64,000 nucleotides of DNA from Anaerolineales bacterium (GTDB taxonomy: Bacteria; Chloroflexota; Anaerolineae; Anaerolineales; Villigracilaceae): positions 310,001-374,000 of the forward strand of contig JAHDWB010000002.1 in assembly GCA_023382595.1 (NCBI GenBank), in the 5' to 3' direction. The position numbers and the translations under genes were made by a program. The notes beneath the pieces are model-generated. The model saw only the letters and a program-made list of their open reading frames with translations, did not search any database and had not been told where the DNA came from. Every line of letters starts with the position of its first letter. The first letter of the stretch is position 1. Shown piece by piece: positions 57,744-64,000 of this stretch.

Positions 57744-59432
57744 ATGACCGATTTTGGTAAATTGATCCTCAGCAAAGCGGATGGTCTCCATCAGGAGTTC
57801 ATTCTCAACAAACCGCTTGTGACGCTGGGAAGGGCGACAACCAACGACATCGTGCTCATTCAGGGACGTGTCTCGCGCACCCATGCGCAGATCCAGTGTT
57901 CGCAGGAAGGCATCACGCTGACCGACCTGAATTCCGTTAACGGCGTGTGGATCAACGGGCAGAAAGTACGGGAAACCGAACTTCGACCCGGCGACAAGAT
58001 CGGCATCAGCGATTGTATTCTTCAGTACCTCCCCCCGGCAGATGACGCCCGCGAAGAAGCGACCTTGATCAACTCGGAAAAAGAACTAGAGATTACTCTC
58101 GCCCAAATGACCGTGCCGATCTCATTGAACGAGACATCCCTGCCGCGGCTGGTCGTCCATGCCCCAGACCGAACCTGGGAAGTTCCATTGACCGGTGATG
58201 AATGGACGATCGGCAGGGCGTCCAGCAACAATCTGGCGCTGGATTACTTGAAAACATCGCGCAGCCATGCCCGCCTCGAGCGAAAAGGCAGCGACTTTAT
58301 TTTGCGCGACCTTCAAAGCACGAACGGTACATATATTCATGACGAACGCATTGAACAGCGCGCGCTAAAAAACGGCGACACCTTCCGAATTGGTCCGACC
58401 CGCATTGTGTTCAAAAGCGGTTTTGCACAGGAGGAAATGACCGTCGTCGGCGGTCTCGACCTTCACCGGCAATCCGGATTGAAACCTGTCATCTTCGTAC
58501 CCGGGACAATGGGCTCCCAACTCTTTCTTGGCAGTGAAAGGGTCTGGCCTAATTTAAACTTTCTCCTCAAACATCCGGATGTGTTCCGATACACGGAAGA
58601 TACCAAACTGAAACCAAAGGGGATCCTGAATGAAATGGTCATTGTCCCCAATCTGGTTTCCATCGATCAGTACAATCTGCTCGGTGATTATCTGGTCGAA
58701 GAATTGGGATATGAGCGCGGCAATAATTTCATGGAGTTTGCCTACGATTGGAGGCAGGATGTCCGCCGGTCAGCCCGCGACCTTGCCATGTTCATCGACG
58801 GGTGGAACGTCAAAGGTCCGATCACCATCATTGCGCACAGCCTGGGCACGCTGGTCAGTCGTTATTATGTAGAAAAACTCGGCGGAAAGAACAAAGTGGA
58901 CCGGCTCATGCTGATGGGCGGACCTCACCAGGGCGTGCCGAAGATCGCCGCCAACCTCCTGACCGGCGTGGATTTGCTGCCATTCGGAATTATGGGAAAA
59001 CGCCTGACCGAGATCATCGAAACCTTCCCAACCTGCTACCAGATCCTGCCGCTCTATCCCTGCGGCATCGACCAGAACGGCAATCCATTTCATTTCTTTG
59101 AGGACGAAAGTTGGGTAAAGGAACCCTATCGCCCCCTGCTCCGCATGGCGCGTGAATTCCGCCGCGAGCTTGGCACAACCTCCAGTGTCCCAACTTTGTC
59201 CATCTTCGGATATGGTTTAAAGACCGCATCACAGATGAAGATCCAGCGCGCTTCTGATGGGACATTCCAAAAGGTCCTGATCGACGCGGCTCCGAACGGC
59301 GACAGTTCCGTCCCGGAAAATAGTGCGATCCTTCCAAAAACAGAAATCCATCCCGTCAAGCAATATCACGGGACGCTCTTCAATGACAATGACGTCAAGA
59401 TGCGCTTGAAGCTCGAACTATCGCGCAGTTAA
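57744..59432 (+). CDS. Double-FHA domain fused to a lipase/LCAT-like alpha/beta hydrolase
   Basis: A 562-residue protein. FHA domain 1 (about residues 20-95) has LGRATTNDIVLIQGRVSRTH and NSVNGVWINGQ; FHA domain 2 (about 145-220) has IGRASSNNLALDYLKTSRSH and STNGTYIHDER. From about residue 245 an LCAT-like hydrolase begins (KPVIFVPGTMGSQLFLGSER), with nucleophile Ser in IIAHSLGTLVSRYYVEK near residue 365. No signal peptide, so it should act in the cytoplasm or at the membrane face. FHA domains bind phosphothreonine, so its activity may be controlled by the upstream kinase. The stop overlaps the convergent gene's stop. Confidence 0.9.
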   Translation: MTDFGKLILSKADGLHQEFILNKPLVTLGRATTNDIVLIQGRVSRTHAQIQCSQEGITLTDLNSVNGVWINGQKVRETELRPGDKIGISDCILQYLPPADDAREEATLINSEKELEITLAQMTVPISLNETSLPRLVVHAPDRTWEVPLTGDEWTIGRASSNNLALDYLKTSRSHARLERKGSDFILRDLQSTNGTYIHDERIEQRALKNGDTFRIGPTRIVFKSGFAQEEMTVVGGLDLHRQSGLKPVIFVPGTMGSQLFLGSERVWPNLNFLLKHPDVFRYTEDTKLKPKGILNEMVIVPNLVSIDQYNLLGDYLVEELGYERGNNFMEFAYDWRQDVRRSARDLAMFIDGWNVKGPITIIAHSLGTLVSRYYVEKLGGKNKVDRLMLMGGPHQGVPKIAANLLTGVDLLPFGIMGKRLTEIIETFPTCYQILPLYPCGIDQNGNPFHFFEDESWVKEPYRPLLRMAREFRRELGTTSSVPTLSIFGYGLKTASQMKIQRASDGTFQKVLIDAAPNGDSSVPENSAILPKTEIHPVKQYHGTLFNDNDVKMRLKLELSRS

Positions 59433-62251
59433 GTCTGTTTCCACAACTTCGCCAACTCGTTCAACGACCTGTAATACGGCTCGATGCTGGGGATGAAATG
59501 CGCCTCGTTCTTCGCGTGTGGTCCAATCCCAGACTGTCCCCACACGACCGCCTGCCCACCCGGAGCGAATCGCGCGCTTGTGCCGGGTAACTTCCTCCCG
59601 ATTCTCGCTTCGACACCACCCGACGCCTGTTTGACCGCTTCGGTGAGCGCTTTCAAGGCTGGATTGTTCGGGTCGCACGCCACGCCGTTTTCCATCACAG
59701 GGAATGTCACTTCCAATTCATTGGCACGACAATATGCTTCCACCTCATCCTTCAATTTGAAAATATCGTCTTGCGGAATGGAACGAATTTCCACACCGAG
59801 AATCCCCTCCCCGGCAGTGACATTATAAATACCCGGCGTGCCCACATTGATGAACGGAAATTTTGCCTGCGATTGCCAGCCATCGGATGATCGCAACGTG
59901 AGATGTTTGACAAATATCTCACCCAACGCCGAGCGCGCGGTAATGAGCTTTTCGCTCAAATCTCCCGTTCCCGCCACCCCGCTGTGACCTTTCGTCCCGC
60001 GCGCGATCACATCAAAGCGCATCACACCGCGATTCTCAACACAGATCTCGCCGAAGAGTTCGTCGCCTTTTTCGCCCGTACGTTCACCTGCAATGAATAA
60101 CGATGGGGTTAAATTCAATTCGTTCAGGACATGCGGCGTGCCCCACGCCTCGGCTTCGCCGTTCTCTTCGTTGCCAACAAGTAGCAAGGCGATATTTGGA
60201 TATGGACTTTGGGAACTGGAAGAACCTGATTTTCCTACACGCAAAGCATCTCTCATCCAAACAAGGTAGGTTGCCACGACGGTTTTCATATCCGCCGCGC
60301 CGCGCCCCCACAGGTAATCACCCTCAATACGTGGGCTGAACTGAGAGTCGTCGGGTTCGGGTTCGACAACATCAAAATGCCCGGTCAACAGGATTGGATC
60401 TTTCTTCGACGCGCCGGGAAATGTGGCGTACACGGCTGGATATTTACCATCGAAGAATCTGGTTTCGAGACCGGCGTTGCGGAGGTAATCGTCAATTAAC
60501 GAAGCGGCGCGATGAACTTCTTCGAGGCGCTCATTGGGAGATGCCGTCACGCTTGGAATGCGGATCAATTGTCCGGCAAGGTCAAGGATCTCGGCGGTTT
60601 TGTCAGGATACGAAACTTCAACCAGCGCCTGCGCCTGCGAACGGAATCGGATCGGCGCAGTGGGGATCTGCCGCACAATATCGCGCGAACGCTGGATATA
60701 TTCGGCGATCCGTGATGCGTCCGCGCCAAGCATGCCACACTCCGACACGATCCGTTCCACATCCGCTTTGACCTGTGCTTCGCGTTCAAAGTGCAATTCT
60801 TTCAAGACCTCCAACGGCACCACATTGTCGCCCCCCAACTCGCCCTGCAGACGCGCCCGGAATTTCTCCGCCGCATTGCGCCCGCCTGCGGACATTTCCA
60901 CCAGCGGCTGGAGATCATCCCATAAATTCAATGCCTCTGCCAGCGGCTTGACCTGATCCAGAGTCCATTTGAGAAAATCCCGCATGTTGATCGGCTTGCC
61001 GGTCAACGGGTTTTCGATCTCGGCGCGCATGCTGAATTTCGCGGCGAGATTTTCATTGGCGCGGGCGCGGACAATATCTTCACGGTCATAGCGGAAGGAA
61101 CGGGCGAATTGCGGATCGGAATAGATGCGCAAAAGCAGGAGATGCTTGAGGGTCAGGTTGGCAATGTCAAGGTCAAGGCTGTGACTGCCGTCATCGACGC
61201 GGACTTCGACGCGCCCCATCGGCAGGTTGATGCGCGCCATCAGGTTCTGCTTTTCGATCTGCAGCGCCATCTCCTCGGGTGGAGTCGCTTGACCAACAGC
61301 GAACAAGCCGCGGGCGTAGAGCGAAGCGAGCTGGTCGCTCGTGGTGGAGATGATCCGCTCGACGGGTTCGGCAAAACTACGGGCGCGGACGGGAGTCCAG
61401 TTGTTATTTCCAAAGCGGACTCCGCGGCGTACGAGGTCATAGGAAATTTGCAGGTAATCGCCGTAGGAGCGATAGAGATCGGGAAGGTCAAGCTCGCGCG
61501 GATTTGGGAAGGTCAGGTTGCGCACCGAGTCGTATTCGGTCAGGACGACGACAGCGCGTCCATCCTTGACCTGAGCCTGCATCGGCGTGGATGCGGCTGT
61601 GGCAATGAACAGGCTGGCGAAGGCGCGCAAGAGGCGCGTCGCCGTGATGTAGAATTCGGATTTGAATTCGTCGAGATGCTGCTTCTCACGCTCGCTGGCG
61701 GGAAGGTGCATGAAATCCCACGCGAACAGCGGATCGGGCAGGGACAGGTTGCTGTGAATACCGGCGGTGGCGAGGGTGTCGCCGTACAGGTCGACACATT
61801 TTTGCAGATAACGGCGCTTGGCGATCTCCCAGTTGCCGGGGATGGATTGATGGCTGATATCGGTGAGGAAGAGCAGGTTGCCGTGCCAGTAATGCAGGCG
61901 CCCGCCGAAGTTGACGCCTGCGCGATGCAGGGCATTGATGAGCGAAGCTTCCATCAGGCGCGCTTCATAGATCGCGCCGCGCGGGTTGTAATACGGGCGT
62001 GTCGCCCATTCGATCATCCAATGAAAGACTTCAAGCTGGCTGAACTGCGCCTGCCACGGCGGGATGCACTCGGCGCGCAGATAATCCACGAACGACTGTT
62101 GGCTGGGTCCCGCGCCGACGGTGAGCAGTGGACGCAGGTCTTCATCAAGCAGATTCCATTCCTGCTCAAAGCCGTTGAGTCCGCTTTGCGGCTTCTCTTT
62201 GATGGATTCTTCTATGGCGAGCAGATATTTGTCGGCGAATTGTTGAGGCAT
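59429..62251 (-). CDS. Fusion of a glutamate-cysteine-ligase-like (GCS2) domain and an M20 metallopeptidase
   Basis: A 940-residue protein. The N-terminal about 540 residues resemble GCS2/carboxylate-amine ligases: GFEQEWNLLDEDLRP (acidic metal-site start), HYWHGNLLFLTDISHQSIPG, ATAGIHSNLSLPDPLFAWDF and MGRVEVRVDDGSHSLDLDIA. The C-terminal about 390 residues are an M20 peptidase: metal ligands in LLTGHFDVVEPE (His-x-Asp), WGRGAADMKTVVATY (Asp), VGNEENGEAEAWGTPHV (Glu-Glu), and the final His in NEAHFIPSIE. One protein may both form and cleave amide bonds, or modify a gamma-glutamyl-type compound; the substrate is unknown. Both halves look intact. Confidence 0.8.
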   Translation of the reverse strand: MPQQFADKYLLAIEESIKEKPQSGLNGFEQEWNLLDEDLRPLLTVGAGPSQQSFVDYLRAECIPPWQAQFSQLEVFHWMIEWATRPYYNPRGAIYEARLMEASLINALHRAGVNFGGRLHYWHGNLLFLTDISHQSIPGNWEIAKRRYLQKCVDLYGDTLATAGIHSNLSLPDPLFAWDFMHLPASEREKQHLDEFKSEFYITATRLLRAFASLFIATAASTPMQAQVKDGRAVVVLTEYDSVRNLTFPNPRELDLPDLYRSYGDYLQISYDLVRRGVRFGNNNWTPVRARSFAEPVERIISTTSDQLASLYARGLFAVGQATPPEEMALQIEKQNLMARINLPMGRVEVRVDDGSHSLDLDIANLTLKHLLLLRIYSDPQFARSFRYDREDIVRARANENLAAKFSMRAEIENPLTGKPINMRDFLKWTLDQVKPLAEALNLWDDLQPLVEMSAGGRNAAEKFRARLQGELGGDNVVPLEVLKELHFEREAQVKADVERIVSECGMLGADASRIAEYIQRSRDIVRQIPTAPIRFRSQAQALVEVSYPDKTAEILDLAGQLIRIPSVTASPNERLEEVHRAASLIDDYLRNAGLETRFFDGKYPAVYATFPGASKKDPILLTGHFDVVEPEPDDSQFSPRIEGDYLWGRGAADMKTVVATYLVWMRDALRVGKSGSSSSQSPYPNIALLLVGNEENGEAEAWGTPHVLNELNLTPSLFIAGERTGEKGDELFGEICVENRGVMRFDVIARGTKGHSGVAGTGDLSEKLITARSALGEIFVKHLTLRSSDGWQSQAKFPFINVGTPGIYNVTAGEGILGVEIRSIPQDDIFKLKDEVEAYCRANELEVTFPVMENGVACDPNNPALKALTEAVKQASGGVEARIGRKLPGTSARFAPGGQAVVWGQSGIGPHAKNEAHFIPSIEPYYRSLNELAKLWKQT

Positions 62252-62374
62252 GGTTGATTCCTAAGGTATGAAATGTGTGAGGTAATGAAAGAGGGAAGAA
62301 GAAAGAAAGGATGAAGTAGAAAGTGAGCTGGTGTAGAATTTATAACAAAGACATAATTCGATATGAGGTTTACA

Positions 62375-62857
62375 ATGCCCGAAAATTGGAAGTCAGAAAA
62401 CTGGGACTCTCTGGTCAGCGGCGAGAACTGCCCAGTGTGCGAACAATTCCGCTCGGACAAAAAAGAAGACGAGCATCTTCTTTATATTTGCGACCTGCCA
62501 TGCAGCCGTCTTTACCTTGCAAAAAATCAGTTTGTCAAAGGGTACTGCGTGTTGATATGTCGCAGTCATGTGATTGAGCCTTATGAATTATCGAAGGAAG
62601 AGCGAGCCAGTTATTTTGACGATTTGGCATTAGCAGCAAGTGCTTTGCAGAAGGTTTTCAAAGCAGATAAAATGAACTACAACCTTCTTGGAAACATAAT
62701 TCCACATTTGCACACACACATCCTTCCACGATATTTTACTGACAGTGCGCCAAACAGACCGATTGATCCTGGATTAAAAAAAGTGTCTTTGACACAAAGT
62801 GAATACGAAGATCGCATTGGATTGATTCATGATCAGATTCACTTATTACAGAAATAG
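62375..62857 (+). CDS. HIT family protein
   Basis: The 160-residue protein is read from ATG 62375 with GAGG upstream; ATG 62363 is also in frame. The histidine triad is PHLHTHILPRYF (H-x-H-x-H). A zinc-type pair of cysteines (GENCPVCEQF) precedes the fold. HIT proteins hydrolyse nucleoside phosphoramidates or dinucleoside polyphosphates. The sequence is less GC-rich than neighbouring genes. Confidence 0.9.
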   Translation: MPENWKSENWDSLVSGENCPVCEQFRSDKKEDEHLLYICDLPCSRLYLAKNQFVKGYCVLICRSHVIEPYELSKEERASYFDDLALAASALQKVFKADKMNYNLLGNIIPHLHTHILPRYFTDSAPNRPIDPGLKKVSLTQSEYEDRIGLIHDQIHLLQK

Positions 62858-62884
62858 GATAGTCACAGATATTCTTTCCACTTT

Positions 62885-64000
62885 CTACTTTTTCAGTTCA
62901 TTTAATCCATCTATCAACCTCCCAAACGCGCCTTCGGTCCGTTCGACCGGTGTAGCGTAGGAAAAGCGGATCCAGTCGCCGCCGAAGGGCGAGAAAAACG
63001 CGCCGGGGACGATGGCGACTCCATGATTTTCAGCAAGGTATTGACCAAGCGGCTCGGTATCCGCCCAGCCTTTGGCTTTTATGAACTCGCCAACGTTCAT
63101 AAAAGCGTAATAACCTTTGCCGATAATGTGTTGAAGTCCGCTTTCGGCGAGGAGTTTTTTCAAGGCGGCGCGGCTGGCGTTGGTCGGTTCGATGATGGAC
63201 TTCGCTGCTTCGTGAAATCCCATTTCGTATGCCGCCATGGCAACCGCAAGTGAGAAGAACGAGGGGATGACTCCATGCGAAGCGCGGGCGTTGATGAATT
63301 TGATCACGGCTTCGTCCGCGATCAGGTGGCAGTTACGGATGTTCGATCCGCCCAGCGATTTGGTGATACCGTCGAGGAACATGATGCGCGTCCGCTCTTC
63401 GGGGGTGAAATTCTTTAGGAAAGAGTTCAAATCCATGGGGGATTCGTCGGTCACGTAGTGATACATCCAATCGAAAAGCACGAAAGCAGCACCCGCTTCC
63501 AATGCGGCTTTGGCGAGCGAGACTTGTTTCTCGACGGCGATAGTCAAGCCGGTGGGGTTGTCCGGATTAGTGATGACGAGACCGGCAATTTTACGCCCTT
63601 TCGACTCTGCAAATTTCACACTTTCACGGATGGCATCTTCAGAGTATGCCCAACCTTGTGACGGGTCGCCGGGCGCCCACAGGACATTCGCGCCAACGCC
63701 GTACGGTCCCCAGTTGTAGGATATCCATGGTACGCGCGAGACCATGATGAGATCACCCTGCCGTCCATGACCGAGAGCGAGCATGGCTTGATAGGCTTTG
63801 ATGAGCGCGTCACGTCCGCCCGCGGTGCCGAGTACGTTGGCAGGTCCCCAGCCGGATGATGAATCTAATTTCCAATACTGCTCGATGACCGCCTTGCGAT
63901 AAGCGTCGGTGCCGAACGGCATATCGTAGGAGGTCCCATGTTCGAGCTGGAGTTGAAGCGCGCGTTCCAGGATCGGCTTGGGAGTTCCGGGAAGCGAAGC
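62885..64000 (-). CDS. Class I/II PLP-dependent aminotransferase, 5' partial
   Basis: The frame stays open to the window end, so the N terminus is missing; an internal ATG at 63922 is not the start because ASLPGTPKPILERA precedes it in frame. The PLP-binding lysine is in MFLDGITKSLGGSNIR, the Asn/Pro motif is VITNPDNPTGLTIAVEKQ, the Asp/Tyr site VLFDWMYHYVTDES, and the C-terminal arginine WIRFSYATPVER. It resembles aspartate/aromatic-type aminotransferases of fold I. The 345 codons after the internal ATG cover most of the enzyme. Substrate undetermined. Confidence 0.88.
   Translation of the reverse strand, partial: ASLPGTPKPILERALQLQLEHGTSYDMPFGTDAYRKAVIEQYWKLDSSSGWGPANVLGTAGGRDALIKAYQAMLALGHGRQGDLIMVSRVPWISYNWGPYGVGANVLWAPGDPSQGWAYSEDAIRESVKFAESKGRKIAGLVITNPDNPTGLTIAVEKQVSLAKAALEAGAAFVLFDWMYHYVTDESPMDLNSFLKNFTPEERTRIMFLDGITKSLGGSNIRNCHLIADEAVIKFINARASHGVIPSFFSLAVAMAAYEMGFHEAAKSIIEPTNASRAALKKLLAESGLQHIIGKGYYAFMNVGEFIKAKGWADTEPLGQYLAENHGVAIVPGAFFSPFGGDWIRFSYATPVERTEGAFGRLIDGLNELKK

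Overview
The window looks like a chromosomal contig from an uncultured member of the Chloroflexota, most likely class Anaerolineae. This is an inference from the gene repertoire (TIGR02206/YwaF membrane protein, UMF1-type MFS transporter, DUF5679 zinc ribbon fused to topoisomerase I, serine/threonine kinase with an extracellular domain, abundant small lipoproteins with Thr/Pro linkers), from a moderately GC-rich base composition, and from many short palindromic repeats between genes. No rRNA gene is present to settle the taxonomy.

Layout. 1-6018: a respiratory sulfur locus, with an octaheme tetrathionate-reductase-family cytochrome (cut by the window start), a heptaheme cytochrome fused to a cytochrome b561-type membrane domain, and a split YeeE/YedE (TsuA-like) transporter whose second half carries a rhodanese-like domain without its catalytic cysteine. 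6154-8122: a small protein, a soluble cNMP-sensing histidine kinase and a Nudix hydrolase. 8214-8713: first copy of a composite 9-bp/11-bp minisatellite that ends in a near-consensus sigma70 promoter. 9172-16224: lipoprotein, GT87 transferase, acetyltransferase, DUF7000, pirin, Nudix, methyltransferase, YbaK and YwaF genes. 16327-18630: HPPD plus homogentisate dioxygenase, two successive steps of tyrosine breakdown. 18717-23384: SH3/FN3 lipoprotein, TypA/BipA, and a roadblock-V4R-response-regulator operon. 23595-29408: an AT-rich island between tRNA-Asp and tRNA-Leu, made of four broken Rhs core fragments with tips and small cargo genes.

29516-39688: housekeeping genes. dGTPase and GreA face a long leftward cluster reading ffh-rpsP-khpA-rimM-dprA-manC-topA, followed by a two-TM membrane protein gene. 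39884-40539: second copy of the composite repeat. 40660-43355: lipoprotein and UMF1 transporter. 43418-43954: a thioredoxin-like lipoprotein with an in-frame TGA exactly where the first cysteine of CxxC belongs, followed by a bacterial SECIS-like hairpin; this is a strong selenoprotein candidate. 44116-48636: P5C dehydrogenase and a CoA-transferase A/B pair separated by a hydrolase gene. 48697-55830: HAD, EamA, STAS, RarA, phosphatase, Smr, acetyltransferase and prolyl oligopeptidase. 55988-59432: a Ser/Thr kinase next to a double-FHA/lipase fusion. 59429-62251: a glutamate-cysteine-ligase-like/M20 peptidase fusion. The window ends with a HIT protein and a partial aminotransferase.

Several genes (11042, 14992, 45779, 50942, and more loosely 49467 and 48697) have a -10 hexamer 5-8 nt before the ATG and no Shine-Dalgarno sequence, which suggests leaderless transcripts. 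Everything here comes from reading the sequence; no database search was run.
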